DNA of 64,000 bases from a virus (IMGVR_UViG_3300049855_000345:1-64000); one strand, 5' to 3'; positions 55,830 to 64,000 are shown, numbered from the stretch's first letter. The notes: generated by a model from the sequence alone, not told the origin. Made by a program: numbers and translations.

Positions 55830-56871
55830 GAGTAAAATTTAGAGTTTTAATGTCTTGTACCTTTATGAAGGATAGTCTGGTGTCAAGACCGACACGGCCT
55901 TCTGGCTTACATAGGGGATATTCGCCTTTGGATGTGAGCAGGTATGATTGATCGTCAGGGGCCACTACTATGGTTTTTCCGTCCCCACAATAGATGAGTA
56001 CGTGCTTTTTCAGACGGAACGGCGCAGAGGCCGCATGCAGGCCATAGCTTTCAGGTTTGAAGATTTGGGTGAACCTAGCAGCTTGGTACCTCAATACTTT
56101 AGAGATTTGTTTAGCGTTAGCATGTGAGAGTACGAATATAGCAGTCATGTCAATCAGACCGTTTTTACCACGATGACAATGCACATTCATGTGATCTGTG
56201 TGTGGATCGAACTTGTAGCTTATTTCGACGCCGTCCATTTCCAGTTTGTGCCACAATCCGTCTTTTCGCTGCTCTGTGTTTACATGCGTACCTTTGCTGA
56301 AGCGAGCTACTTCTTCTGGTGGGTGGCCGTCCTTCAGTGGTATCGCGGTATTGAGGATAATTCCGTTCTCTCTGCGGAAGGCCACCATACCGTTGGCTTT
56401 AAGATCGCGAATAGCGTCACCTAGCGCTTTATCCGTATTTCCTCGTGGTGTTACCCAGAAGAATATGCCGTTTTTTGTGTTCTTAGTGTAGTACGGCACG
56501 GAGCCTGGTTTGGCACGATCTTTGAATGTAACCAGTGTGATGTCGTGTTTTTTGAAAGCGTCCTCTATTACAGAGAATGCGTGGTCCCAATTGATTTCGA
56601 CAGAGGCACCAGCAGGACCATTTTTTAGAGCTGTTTTTGTTAGCTCTCTTACTCCGCTTGCCACCATTCTAAGGACGTCAACCAGAGCAATACCATGTCC
56701 AGGTTCACAATTATATGGGCTAGGATTGCCAGGTTGGTTGCGCCCTGTGTATAGGTCTGAGGGGGCATCCGTTTCGTAAGGAATAGGTGCAGGACCCTCC
56801 TGCCGTATGTCGGTTTTTTCCTCTTCCGGCTTTGACTCTGGACTTCTCTGGTCAAACTTGAGAAATTTCAT
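55771..56871 (-). CDS. Hypothetical protein upstream of the large terminase
   Basis: The start at 56869-56871 (MKFLKFDQRSPESKPEEEKT) follows GAGG. A 366-residue protein with an acidic, disordered N-terminus and a beta-rich main part (HMNVHCHRGKNGLIDMTAIF). Position between the candidate small terminase and the large terminase suggests a packaging or assembly role. Confidence 0.55.
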   Translation of the reverse strand: MKFLKFDQRSPESKPEEEKTDIRQEGPAPIPYETDAPSDLYTGRNQPGNPSPYNCEPGHGIALVDVLRMVASGVRELTKTALKNGPAGASVEINWDHAFSVIEDAFKKHDITLVTFKDRAKPGSVPYYTKNTKNGIFFWVTPRGNTDKALGDAIRDLKANGMVAFRRENGIILNTAIPLKDGHPPEEVARFSKGTHVNTEQRKDGLWHKLEMDGVEISYKFDPHTDHMNVHCHRGKNGLIDMTAIFVLSHANAKQISKVLRYQAARFTQIFKPESYGLHAASAPFRLKKHVLIYCGDGKTIVVAPDDQSYLLTSKGEYPLCKPEGRVGLDTRLSFIKVQDIKTLNFTHGEVWRKFGHILRKRGLLV

Positions 56872-56882
56872 GTTAGTAGTCC

Positions 56883-57497
56883 TCAATTGCTCTGGTTCGC
56901 GTCTTTAGGCTTTTTGGTAGGATCCGCAACGGCCCCAAAGTAGCTATTCATGTTTACAATAGCGGTATTCATGTTTGTTTTGATGCGTTCGGCTGATCTT
57001 TTGAAAAACTCTTCTAACAATTTCGAGGACACTTCTGGAGGAGTGCCTGCAGCTTGTAGCTCATTTCGTAGTTTATTGGCTTCTTCTGTGATGCTTCTGA
57101 GCATATCTTTTATTAGTGGGTTCATCACACGAAGGACCAAATCTCTTACTGTATCTTCGGGCTTCGTAAGCTCTTCATACTTGGCTATGATCTCTTTGTA
57201 CTCGGATACCAGGCGGGCGTATCCCTGCTGTAGCCCAGGCGAGTCTTTTCGATCTATCATCGCTTGTCTTGCGTGACCAACGTCGTCTTCCAGCTGTTCT
57301 ATTAGATCTCTATATCGTTCGTGCTGGCTTTTTGGTTTTTTGATGCAAGTTTGACAATGTTTTCGTATACTGTCGTAATCGATCCCTAGTATAATTCCGA
57401 TATCCTCAGGCTCTTGGCCGTTGAGATACATATGTTTTATTCTGTCTACTAGCAGCATGTCCAGCTGGCATATATCGCAAGGCTCATTATTACTCAT
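56883..57497 (-). CDS. Candidate terminase small subunit
   Basis: A 204-residue protein. The N-terminus has CDICQLDMLLVDRIKHMYLN and EDIGIILGIDYDSIRKHCQT, a helix-turn-helix-like region with three cysteines. The rest is long coiled coil (RYRDLIEQLEDDVGHARQAM and later helices). A DNA-binding head with a helical oligomerisation tail next to TerL is typical of small terminases, so this is the best candidate, but the family is not recognised directly. Confidence 0.55.
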   Translation of the reverse strand: MSNNEPCDICQLDMLLVDRIKHMYLNGQEPEDIGIILGIDYDSIRKHCQTCIKKPKSQHERYRDLIEQLEDDVGHARQAMIDRKDSPGLQQGYARLVSEYKEIIAKYEELTKPEDTVRDLVLRVMNPLIKDMLRSITEEANKLRNELQAAGTPPEVSSKLLEEFFKRSAERIKTNMNTAIVNMNSYFGAVADPTKKPKDANQSN

Positions 57498-57555
57498 ACA
57501 GACCTACTAAAGTTGTGGTAATTTACACTTTTACCTAGGAACATGGATCAAAATG

Positions 57556-57589
57556 AAATGGCCTGGGCCTTTTCAGGCTCAGGCCATTT
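57556..57589 (-). terminator. Intrinsic terminator
   Basis: A 14-bp stem (AAATGGCCTGGGCC with GGCTCAGGCCATTT, one wobble) around TTTTCA is followed on the minus strand by CATTTTG. It ends transcription of the 57618-58448 gene before the terminase operon. On the plus strand the tail is TTTCCTTAGG, so some bidirectional effect is possible. Confidence 0.75.
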
Positions 57590-57617
57590 CCTTAGGTACC
57601 TAACCTCGAATGTCTGC

Positions 57618-58448
57618 TCACTCGCCGTCTTTGCGTGCAGGACTCTTTTCGTTGGGTGTATTGGGAACAGTGGCGCCTAGGCCATACTCTTCTTGCGAGA
57701 GCTTGTCAGTAAGCTGCTTTGCAAAGGAAGCGTCACCGTAAGCCTTAGTGAAGTAATCTGCCAATATGTTCTTTTCCGAAGACACAGACTTCGAGGAGCG
57801 CTCTACCACCTGGAGAATCGCTTGACGATCTACAGAAACCGAGGCACCATTCGCGCGGATCGTGGCTTTCGCGTCGCTTATGCTTGTAACTTCACCCATC
57901 TGAACTACATTCTGGGGAGACATAAATTTGACAGTATCTCCGGCCATGGCAATAGGCGCCGCAGTCTTGATTTTGTCAAAACGAGCTTCTTTTTTGCTAG
58001 TACGTGACTTACGAGCTTCCACAATCTCGGCTACGTTTTCATCGGCCTGACGAGTAAGGTACTTCACAGAACCTGTATCCACCACATGCCATAGATATTT
58101 GGTGTTTTCGTCCATGAACGCGTTAGCAGACACGCGCACCATGTCGTTGATATCACCGAGAGGGCGGGTAGGTGTGTTTAGTGTAGCTAGTACGCTGATC
58201 GCACATTCCGCATCATGACGCTGCGCCGAAGTGGCCTGCGCCACTACTTTGTTGCCGAACTCGTGTAGGAAGAAGCTTTCTAGGTGGCGCATGGTGGGAA
58301 CACCAGCGCTCCTATTACTGTAACCTACAAGGACGCGGCACTTTGTATTATCAATACGGAGTACGTCGGCTACGTACATATCGCTGCGGGTGGGAAGTCC
58401 TGCGCTGGCGGTCTTCGCCGCAAGTCGATCTAGAATCCGATCTTTCAT
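57618..58448 (-). CDS. Hypothetical protein with own promoter and terminator
   Basis: A 276-residue protein. Central features are a RRxA-type basic stretch (VEARKSRTSKKEARFDK) and GDTVKFMSPQNVVQMGEVTS, which resembles a small beta domain. A sigma70-like promoter lies at 58526-58554 and a strong terminator follows the gene, so it is a single-gene unit. It could be an abundant early or structural protein; no family is recognised. Confidence 0.6.
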   Translation of the reverse strand: MKDRILDRLAAKTASAGLPTRSDMYVADVLRIDNTKCRVLVGYSNRSAGVPTMRHLESFFLHEFGNKVVAQATSAQRHDAECAISVLATLNTPTRPLGDINDMVRVSANAFMDENTKYLWHVVDTGSVKYLTRQADENVAEIVEARKSRTSKKEARFDKIKTAAPIAMAGDTVKFMSPQNVVQMGEVTSISDAKATIRANGASVSVDRQAILQVVERSSKSVSSEKNILADYFTKAYGDASFAKQLTDKLSQEEYGLGATVPNTPNEKSPARKDGE

Positions 58449-58525
58449 GTTGTTCTCCTATGCTCAGTACGGCGCGAGTCGCCTTAACTAGGTAAATAGA
58501 CAGAGGGTTAGGTAACCTCTCTACT

Positions 58526-58554
58526 ATATAACATTCGGTTTCGATTGTTGTAAA
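58526..58554 (-). promoter_or_regulatory. Sigma70-like promoter
   Basis: TTTACA (58549-58554) and TTATAT (58526-58531) are separated by 17 bp on the minus strand. The -35 box sits just left of the start of the rightward gene at 58563, so its region overlaps that gene's ribosome-binding site. Confidence 0.65.
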
Positions 58555-58562
58555 AGGGGTCT

Positions 58563-59348
58563 ATGTCTTCAAAATATGCTTTGCCTGTAATTAACTCAAA
58601 GTCCCCCGGTACGGAAACTACTTGTATTATTCACGGGGAGCCTATAGTGACAGGCTGCTCCCTTTCCGAGTGTGCTTTGCATACCACGTATCCCGGTGTC
58701 AAAAACTGTATTCTTGTATACATGAGTAAGCACAAAGTGGATACTTTGGGGACACTGGATCTGAGCATGCTGCTTAGCATTCCTCATACATCCATTAAAG
58801 AGGATACAGATCGTGCGCTATCGCTACTTCGCCAGGAGTCGGTAGAAACTACCTCCGGCTATGAGATTGACCCCAACTTTGTTGTTCTCTCGGGTCTGCC
58901 TGTTTGTTCTGTTTGCGAGTTGCCGCTGTCCGGTGCTGCTTTCCATGAGGATATGGATTTCAAATACTGTAGTTCTTCCTGTTTGTCTGCTAAGCCTTTG
59001 CCTGTGCTGGCTTTAGAGGCTTCTTGTGGTGTGGACGTGCGTGATGTGCTGGCTTGGGCTGCTAATAAATATATTACTGTAGATACTTTTCAGGAAGCGT
59101 TAGACCTTCCTCCTAAGTTGCTGGAGGAGTTGGTTCGTAGATATTTCAATCTCTCTGTGGCCGATCTATATTCGCAACTGTCGCATAGCGCTCCTGCTGC
59201 GCTCGGTAAGCGTGTTGGTAGGGCTCCTGCTTGGTTATCCGCTTTTTCTGATATAACTGCTATTGTGCAAGAAAAAATGGTTGACAAGTACGGGAGTATT
59301 ACAGTAGATTTGTCGGCGCTTCGTCAGGAATTTGATAACTTGATTTAA
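58563..59348 (+). CDS. Hypothetical zinc-binding protein, rightward
   Basis: A 261-residue protein. N-terminal cysteines (CIIHGEPIVTGCSLSECALH) and a central CSVCELP...CSSSC suggest two zinc sites. It resembles unknown proteins of other large phages with similar GCSLSEC and NCIL segments. AAGGGG precedes the ATG by a few bases. It is a single rightward gene followed by a hairpin at 59353-59380. Confidence 0.65.
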   Translation: MSSKYALPVINSKSPGTETTCIIHGEPIVTGCSLSECALHTTYPGVKNCILVYMSKHKVDTLGTLDLSMLLSIPHTSIKEDTDRALSLLRQESVETTSGYEIDPNFVVLSGLPVCSVCELPLSGAAFHEDMDFKYCSSSCLSAKPLPVLALEASCGVDVRDVLAWAANKYITVDTFQEALDLPPKLLEELVRRYFNLSVADLYSQLSHSAPAALGKRVGRAPAWLSAFSDITAIVQEKMVDKYGSITVDLSALRQEFDNLI

Positions 59349-59352
59349 AGAC

Positions 59353-59380
59353 GAAGAGCCCGCTTTTGAACGGGCTCTTC
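59353..59380. terminator. Bidirectional terminator-like hairpin
   Basis: A 10-bp perfect stem GAAGAGCCCG/CGGGCTCTTC with an 8-nt loop lies between the rightward 58563 gene and the leftward structured RNA. Tails are ATAATTTCT on the plus side and GTCTTTAAAT on the minus side, so termination may occur in both directions. Confidence 0.65.
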
Positions 59381-59384
59381 ATAA

Positions 59385-59648
59385 TTTCTGCAGGGAAAAC
59401 GAAATCAGCTCTGCTGAACCTCCGGTAAGGGGTGGATATTACATTCTGAACCGCGTTGCTTCATGTGGTTTCCCTCCTAGACCCGAAGGTCTCGCCCTTA
59501 GAACCAGGAAAACCTGGTTTGCCAGGCGTTTCGTAACAGGTGCCGTAGCACCAGTTTTACAGTAGGGACCCGTCAGGTCAGCACCATTGCCTATCCTACT
59601 GCGAAAAGCTGGACCCGCTATCTTGCGATTACCGGCCCGATACTCCTT
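59385..59648 (-). ncRNA. Candidate structured non-coding RNA
   Basis: No long gene fits here, but the minus strand holds a series of stable hairpins: GGTGC-TACG-GCACC, AACCAGG-TTTT-CCTGGTT and AGACC-TTCG-GGTCT. A longer-range CAGTAGG/CCTACTG pairing encloses GACC/GGTC. UUCG- and UACG-type tetraloops are typical of structured RNA. It lies between the stop of the 59649 gene and the hairpin at 59353. I cannot match it to a known RNA family. Confidence 0.5.
59405..59464 (-). CDS. Very short gene (19 aa) inside the structured RNA
   Basis: An ATG at 59462-59464 is preceded by AGGAGGG with 7-nt spacing, a near-ideal ribosome-binding site. The product would be MKQRGSECNIHPLPEVQQS. It could be a leader peptide or a chance frame; the strong site is what supports it. 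Confidence 0.35.
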   Translation of the reverse strand: MKQRGSECNIHPLPEVQQS

Positions 59649-59960
59649 CTACAACTTGGTAGATGAGCTAACTTTACGAATGATCTCTGACGCTTTTGTA
59701 ACGTCTTCGACCTCAAACTTCTCGTCACCTGCCCCAGGTTGACGAGCTATCATGACTCTTTGTTCTTTTTCACCGTGCACACGTAGCTCGTATCCAGCTG
59801 TCACCCTTTTCAAGTAAAAGTCGTGACCACTGATCTCGAACGCAATTTCCCCAAGTCCTATCGTGAAAACTTCATTCGGTTTTCGCATACCAGCAGAGAC
59901 TAATGCTTGTATAATAGGTTCGCTAGGCTTCTTAGGAAACTGAAGTATTTTAGCGTTCAT
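59649..59960 (-). CDS. Hypothetical protein, 103 aa
   Basis: A 103-residue protein (MNAKILQFPKKPSEPIIQAL), beta-rich in the middle. It overlaps the upstream gene by 4 nt, and its transcript runs into the structured RNA. No family recognised. Confidence 0.55.
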   Translation of the reverse strand: MNAKILQFPKKPSEPIIQALVSAGMRKPNEVFTIGLGEIAFEISGHDFYLKRVTAGYELRVHGEKEQRVMIARQPGAGDEKFEVEDVTKASEIIRKVSSSTKL

Positions 59961-60241
59961 GACTTTCTTAAGAAACTCAGCAGAATGCGTCGATGTTCCG
60001 AAATTTTTTCGTTCTCGACGCTTTCTAGATCGGAATAGTAGGTTTCTGATTCTGCAAGATGTTCGATAGCAATTCTGGCCGCATCCATAATATCAGATGT
60101 GTGTTCGAACTCGACTTCTACGCCTTTGCGGAACTCTTCTATTGGGAATCTATCCCAATCTAGCCCAAGGCGGTCGCCGATCTGTTTGGCTTCCTCCTTG
60201 GTCACGGTCCAGGCCGCATATTCTTTATTGAAGTCTGTCAT
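59957..60241 (-). CDS. Hypothetical acidic protein, 94 aa
   Basis: A charged, helical 94-residue protein (MTDFNKEYAAWTVTKEEAKQ). It overlaps ruvC by 4 nt, so the three genes from 60732 to 59649 form one coupled unit. Confidence 0.55.
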   Translation of the reverse strand: MTDFNKEYAAWTVTKEEAKQIGDRLGLDWDRFPIEEFRKGVEVEFEHTSDIMDAARIAIEHLAESETYYSDLESVENEKISEHRRILLSFLRKS

Positions 60242-60732
60242 TTAATACACCATCTCTCGTAACCATACTTTGCGATGCACGCTGCGTCTACCTGGTGAAT
60301 TTCCTCGAAACGAGCCTCATCTTCCGGGAACAGGTCCCATGTACCGTTTTTGAGTTTTCTGACTTTGTAGAAGTTTTTCCACTGGGAGGACGAGATTTGA
60401 TACAAATCCTGGCCAATATACAGTTTAGTAATAACAGCTAGCCTGCCTAACATTTGGCTTATCAGCTCGGTCTGGACACTTTGCATACCACGAAACATGT
60501 AACGTTCGGCAATCACAGCGTCAGGCTTTAGTTCCAGAAGTAGTTCTATGCAGTTGTTCAGGAAACAAGAGTCGTCCGTTACATTATCCTGGGAATCCAC
60601 CCAGCCCGTGCGCTCTAGTTTGCCGTCTACTAGGAAAGAAAACGCAAAGTTTCTGGTACCAGGATCTAGTCCGAGAACTCGACTTGGTCGTATTCCTTTG
60701 CTTTTTCCTGGTTTCTTCTTTCCTCTTCCCAC
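60238..60732 (-). CDS. ruvC: RuvC-like Holliday junction resolvase
   Basis: A 164-residue RNase H-fold nuclease. The catalytic carboxylates fit RuvC: VLGLDPGTRN with D23, VIAERYMFRG with E76, and IHQVDAACIA with H146 and D149. The N-terminal tail is basic. It would resolve recombination junctions before packaging, and may act with the terminase. Confidence 0.88.
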   Translation of the reverse strand: MGRGKKKPGKSKGIRPSRVLGLDPGTRNFAFSFLVDGKLERTGWVDSQDNVTDDSCFLNNCIELLLELKPDAVIAERYMFRGMQSVQTELISQMLGRLAVITKLYIGQDLYQISSSQWKNFYKVRKLKNGTWDLFPEDEARFEEIHQVDAACIAKYGYERWCIK

Positions 60733-60747
60733 ATAGTTAAATAACGT

Positions 60748-61044
60748 TCATTCAGGAGCCGTCTCGTATTTCTCTCTTATTTGAGTTTGCTCACACCACG
60801 AGTATACGGTATCTTCTCCTTGTGTTTGGTGTATGTCGACCATCAAATTTCTGCTACACCTACGGTTGCAGGCAAAGACAGAATCTGTTTCTCGCTCTTT
60901 ACTGGCTGGCCATACGTATAACCACGACCTAGGAGGCTCGATGTAGCGAAAAGGCAGATTGTTTCGTTTTTTATTGACGACATTTGCTGCCTTTTCATCA
61001 CCACACCAGGAACAGCGCACGAACGCTTGCATTTTATTAGGCAC
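60748..61044 (-). CDS. Small zinc-finger protein, 98 aa
   Basis: Start is a GTG at 61042-61044 with AAGGAGCACT upstream. CSWCGDEKAAN and CNRRCSRN form a CxxC...CxxxC zinc site like MYM/TRASH-type fingers. No more specific function. Confidence 0.6.
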   Translation of the reverse strand: MPNKMQAFVRCSWCGDEKAANVVNKKRNNLPFRYIEPPRSWLYVWPASKERETDSVFACNRRCSRNLMVDIHQTQGEDTVYSWCEQTQIREKYETAPE

Positions 61045-61114
61045 AGTGCTCCTTGCTCATTACGGGACTAAGGAGGAACTGAGTCTTTATGATACGATGA
61101 AAGTAGGGCTAGCT

Positions 61115-61309
61115 TCAGTAGACTGTAAGCTGTAGGCTTGTGCGGTAGTTATCCGCAGCTTTCTGGAGGCATTCGCGACATACCTCCTGCTTACCTAGTT
61201 TTTGCAGGTCCTCACTGTGGGCTTGCTGCGAGCAACAGGAGCAGGATTTCGTCTGGTTGTCGGTAACCAACTGCGTGTCGTTTTCCAGATCCAATACGAT
61301 ATATGCCAT
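61115..61309 (-). CDS. Small zinc-binding protein, 64 aa
   Basis: A 64-residue protein with CSCCSQQ and CRECLQ pairs, forming a zinc ribbon. AAGGAGAG precedes its ATG. A 5-bp ACCAC/GTGGT hairpin lies just upstream of that site and could modulate translation. Confidence 0.6.
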   Translation of the reverse strand: MAYIVLDLENDTQLVTDNQTKSCSCCSQQAHSEDLQKLGKQEVCRECLQKAADNYRTSLQLTVY

Positions 61310-61358
61310 GATTCTCTCCTTGCTCTACCACTAGTGTGGTTGATGCACAACGGTAACA

Positions 61359-61658
61359 TTAAGCCTTCAAAGCAGCAATAGCCGAGTTCAATGATTGATG
61401 TACTGGTAGGTTTTTGAAGGGTTTTCCAATAGTTACAGCTTTTCTGTCTGTAGCCATTAACACTTTTACAGCTCTATTTAGTAAAGGGATGTCTGCATCT
61501 TTGGCATCACTTAGATCGAAGATGACATTTCCGAAATGGACCGGGTCTAGTAGGGAAAGCGCACATACCCGGCTCACCACTTGCGCCACTGCTGACGCTT
61601 TAGTCATGGCGAAGTAGTGTGTGCCTTCTACTGTTTTTTCTATGTATGTAGGTTTCAT
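61359..61658 (-). CDS. Hypothetical protein, 99 aa
   Basis: A 99-residue alpha/beta protein in the same run as 61655, 62015 and 62428 with short overlaps. The cluster is probably virion-related, but no motif is recognised in this member. Confidence 0.5.
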   Translation of the reverse strand: MKPTYIEKTVEGTHYFAMTKASAVAQVVSRVCALSLLDPVHFGNVIFDLSDAKDADIPLLNRAVKVLMATDRKAVTIGKPFKNLPVHQSLNSAIAALKA

Positions 61659-62002
61659 GTTGATGTGTACATTGCTCTAATTTGTGTTCCTGTTTGAGCA
61701 GACCCACTAAGGGTTACGATTACCATACTACGTTCCACAAGTGCAGCAATCTCCTGGATCATTCCCCAGTTCCATCGTTTGAAGATCTCTTGGTCGTAGG
61801 TTTGTTCGTATTGACTGATCACAAGTCCTCCTTTAAAGGACGGTTGTGTTCTTGTTGATATTCCCATGGAAGTAGCCGATTCCGGTGGCCTTTCCTGTGG
61901 GACGGTGTGGCTTAGATTTTTTACGTGCTGGTAGTCGCCCACCACAATGACAGATTTGGCTGGGACGTTAGCAGTGTTCAGTTTGATTACGATATCGGCC
62001 AT
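61655..62002 (-). CDS. Hypothetical protein, possible virion component
   Basis: A 115-residue, serine- and threonine-rich protein with beta character (KSVIVVGDYQHVKNLSHTVP). It overlaps the downstream gene by 4 nt. Proximity to the 62428 gene suggests a structural or assembly role. Confidence 0.5.
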   Translation of the reverse strand: MADIVIKLNTANVPAKSVIVVGDYQHVKNLSHTVPQERPPESATSMGISTRTQPSFKGGLVISQYEQTYDQEIFKRWNWGMIQEIAALVERSMVIVTLSGSAQTGTQIRAMYTST

Positions 62003-62014
62003 GACTTACTCCTG

Positions 62015-62431
62015 TTATTCTTTATGCGCTAGTTTACGCAAGCCACTAATCACTACGGCTACCGTTTGTTGTGTGACCCACTTAACAGCTGGTATTTTGC
62101 GTTTAATTTCATACATCTTTTGCGCAGTCATATCTCGATACCTGATTACGCCCATGTCCAGGTTGTAGGCGCCTCGAATCGCTATTGCTCCTTGGCTGGC
62201 CACATTTTCTGCATCTGTGACAGTGAGGCCCGCGCGCTCACCTACGTTTTTTATCGCCTGCTCTATATTTTCAGGCCGGGCTCCCAGCTTTTCTAACCGC
62301 ACCTTGACCTGCATAGCTAACGACAGCAGAAGATCTTCCACATCCATAGACCTGTTGTCGTTTTTAGTTGCAACAATAGAAAGTGGAACCGTCTGGTTAG
62401 TCGCTACGAATTGTACTACTATATTGCTCAT
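62015..62431 (-). CDS. Hypothetical protein, possible virion component
   Basis: A 138-residue protein, helical in the middle (LRxxxARPENIEQAIKNVGE), sharing a 4-nt overlap with the 62428 gene. Probably part of the same assembly module. No family recognised. Confidence 0.5.
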   Translation of the reverse strand: MSNIVVQFVATNQTVPLSIVATKNDNRSMDVEDLLLSLAMQVKVRLEKLGARPENIEQAIKNVGERAGLTVTDAENVASQGAIAIRGAYNLDMGVIRYRDMTAQKMYEIKRKIPAVKWVTQQTVAVVISGLRKLAHKE

Positions 62432-63555
62432 GGTTGTCTTCTCGGTTTAGCTACGTTACCCAAACCAGGCTCTACTGGGTTCTGGTCCACACTCACGCTA
62501 TCTATCCGGTTATCAGGTAGTCTCATATGTCCCGGATTTAGTTTAGAACTTTCCACCAGCTCTTTGTCTGTTTGTGTGGATCTGACAAATTGGGCAGGCA
62601 GCATGTCGGTATCTAGTATACCAATAGGTACTTTGTAGTACGGCTCGAACTCCTGCACTATTCTGCAGGTCAAATCCCAGGATAATGTAATGTTTAGTGG
62701 TTTGTTGCTTTCAACTTCCTGAATCTTCCAGCGTGTATTGTCGTACAAGTTCACAATGAAATCATCGGTAGTGCAGTTCTTTAGTGTATTGTCTAGGAAA
62801 AACTGCTGACTGGACCAGTCTTGGTATATTCCAAGCTCCTCAAGCACCTTGCTCTCCGTTACACGGGGCACGTCAGCCTTCAGCCCAGTAATACGAATTA
62901 GCTTGTAAGAAAACCGGATCAATTGGAGTTTCGGTAGAGCAGCAGAAGGTGTTTTCCTTCTCATTACTATCTTGAAGTGCAGTAAGTTTGTATTGAGTCT
63001 CTGTTCTAAAGTTTCTCGCGTCAGTGTCGTAAAGTCTGTCTCGTCATCAGTTTTTATGTAGTACTGGATTAGTGTACTTGTAGGTTGGTAGTCTCTTATG
63101 TCGAACACATCAAGAATACCTGTACTTTTATTCAGCTGTACTGAGAATTCTATTGTTCCGTATACCGCCGTCTCCACTAGTGACCAGTATATAGGACGTG
63201 TGGCTGTGCCGTATTCAGGTTGTACGTTTACGGTTGCTACGTTCTGATATGTTACGTCGAATACCTCTGTTTTCGTACCGCGTTTGGTGTAACCTCCGAC
63301 AATACTAGTACCGAAGCAGCACGGACAGGTGCCCGCAGGATCCGTCTCTACAGTGAAGCAAGAGCATCGTCGGCCTGTTTTGAGGCGCTGGAAGTATTCT
63401 ATATAGACGGGAACGCTGTTAAGTGCGTTTCGTGACTTCTGCGCAATCATAGGCAGAAACTCTTCGCGGGCACGGCGTTGCACGAGGTCTTCCAGGATAT
63501 CGGTATCCGTGGTAACCCGGTCCATGTCCGGTGGTCTATATCCTTTAACAGGCAT
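62428..63555 (-). CDS. Probable virion structural protein with CxxC motif
   Basis: A 375-residue beta-rich protein. CSCFTVETDPAGTCPCCFGT followed by SIVGGYTKRG matches a zinc-type CxC...CPxCxGTxxxGGY block seen in phage neck or baseplate proteins. It starts a leftward group of four overlapping genes. The motif similarity is from memory and not proof. Confidence 0.55.
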   Translation of the reverse strand: MPVKGYRPPDMDRVTTDTDILEDLVQRRAREEFLPMIAQKSRNALNSVPVYIEYFQRLKTGRRCSCFTVETDPAGTCPCCFGTSIVGGYTKRGTKTEVFDVTYQNVATVNVQPEYGTATRPIYWSLVETAVYGTIEFSVQLNKSTGILDVFDIRDYQPTSTLIQYYIKTDDETDFTTLTRETLEQRLNTNLLHFKIVMRRKTPSAALPKLQLIRFSYKLIRITGLKADVPRVTESKVLEELGIYQDWSSQQFFLDNTLKNCTTDDFIVNLYDNTRWKIQEVESNKPLNITLSWDLTCRIVQEFEPYYKVPIGILDTDMLPAQFVRSTQTDKELVESSKLNPGHMRLPDNRIDSVSVDQNPVEPGLGNVAKPRRQP

Positions 63556-63626
63556 CTGCTATTAAATAAGGAGTGTAGGGAGATCTCTTATTACTATATC
63601 TCAGCAGGCTAGGTTATTTAATTGTG

Positions 63627-64000
63627 ATGGCTGTAACTCCGCAAAAAGTAGTTCGTGGTGTAAGTGCTCTATTTGAGCAGCTTTTTCTTGACGAGGACCA
63701 TAATCCTTTGGTTCCTCTGGACCCTGCGCAGTACCCTACAATTAGTATTGTATCCCCCTCCGAGGAAATAATACAACAGGCCGTAGCTACTCCTATGGGT
63801 GACGGGCGCTATCGCTATGTCTGGTTTGTGCCTGCAGATTCCGAGCTGTCTTCTAATGCCACCACCTGGCGTATAGAGTGGATGATGTTGACGACGGCAG
63901 GCCGTCAAGTATCGATGACGCAGTATTTTAACGTCATCGATAACGTCATCGCAACTTCGGAAGAGCGTGCTTACACAAACCTCACGATGGAGAATACTTC
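63627..64000 (+). CDS. Partial virion protein, rightward, 124 aa visible
   Basis: Starts at ATG 63627-63629 (MAVTPQKVVRGVSALFEQLF), with a GTG one codon earlier as an alternative, and runs off the right edge. The visible part is beta-rich (YPTISIVSPSEEIIQQ, WRIEWMMLTT) with the character of tail or neck proteins. It starts a rightward module divergent from the 62428 gene; the promoter should lie in the 71 bp between them. Confidence 0.6.
   Translation, partial: MAVTPQKVVRGVSALFEQLFLDEDHNPLVPLDPAQYPTISIVSPSEEIIQQAVATPMGDGRYRYVWFVPADSELSSNATTWRIEWMMLTTAGRQVSMTQYFNVIDNVIATSEERAYTNLTMENT

Noticed and set aside
1-64000. Alternative genetic code with TGA as Trp
   Set aside because: Many genes end in TGA at tight ATGA or GTGA junctions, so TGA is a normal stop. 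The in-frame TGA at 16751 is an isolated case.
1-64000. CRISPR arrays, insertion sequences and att sites
   Set aside because: No regularly spaced repeats, transposase genes, integrase or terminal inverted repeats were seen.

Overview
The window is most likely a 64 kb piece of a large, lytic-style dsDNA phage genome infecting an unidentified bacterium. The evidence is a large terminase with a small-terminase-like partner, a phage-type replication and recombination set, many short overlapping genes with Shine-Dalgarno sites and ATGA/TAATG junctions, homing-endonuclease-type genes, sigma70-like promoters, and no integrase or host housekeeping operon. TGA, TAA and TAG all serve as stops. No DNA polymerase, primase, portal or major capsid gene is visible, so those should lie outside the window.

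Layout. 1-9872, leftward: an early or middle region of small unknown genes with an SNF2-type ATPase, a P-loop NadR-like ATPase, a PD-(D/E)XK nuclease, a deoxyribosyltransferase-like enzyme, a RecQ helicase with an unusual tail and an HNH-AP2 nuclease. 9873-10673: a non-coding strand-switch region. 10674-13492, rightward: an accessory island with a GIY-YIG nuclease, an HNH nuclease and a Thg1-like tRNA enzyme. 13494-35793, leftward: GroES, Nudix, ThyX, a DEDD exonuclease, a beta-clamp-like protein, an RlaP-like nucleotidyltransferase, an ECF sigma factor, DnaB, an SF2 helicase, a KH protein, a 5'-3' exonuclease, a giant Hen1/Pnkp-ligase fusion and an ATP-dependent DNA ligase. 35794-36350: a strong terminator and a tRNA-Leu-like element whose 3' half precedes its 5' half. 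36351-50800, leftward: the SbcCD/gp46-47 pair, a HAD phosphatase, RecA, topoisomerase IA, an ssDNA-binding-like protein, a second sigma factor and a TIGR02757-type protein. 50797-57497: a HExxH membrane protein, small genes, a ParB-like protein, the large terminase and a candidate small terminase. 57618-64000: a lone leftward gene with its own promoter, a rightward gene, a structured RNA, RuvC and probable virion-assembly genes. A rightward probable virion gene runs off the right edge.

How the genes may work together. Replication and recombination use DnaB, clamp, exonucleases, ligase, topoisomerase, RecA, SbcCD, RuvC and three helicases. Two sigma factors suggest phage-controlled transcription. 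ThyX, Nudix and three deoxyribosyltransferase-like proteins point to nucleotide metabolism. The most unusual theme is RNA repair: a single-chain Hen1 methyltransferase plus Pnkp-type RNA ligase, a Thg1-like 3'-5' polymerase, an RlaP-like nucleotidyltransferase, a stand-alone HAD phosphatase of the PNK-phosphatase type and a KH protein occur with a permuted tRNA-Leu-like element. I infer, without proof, a phage RNA repair or tRNA maturation system that could counter host tRNA-cleaving defences.
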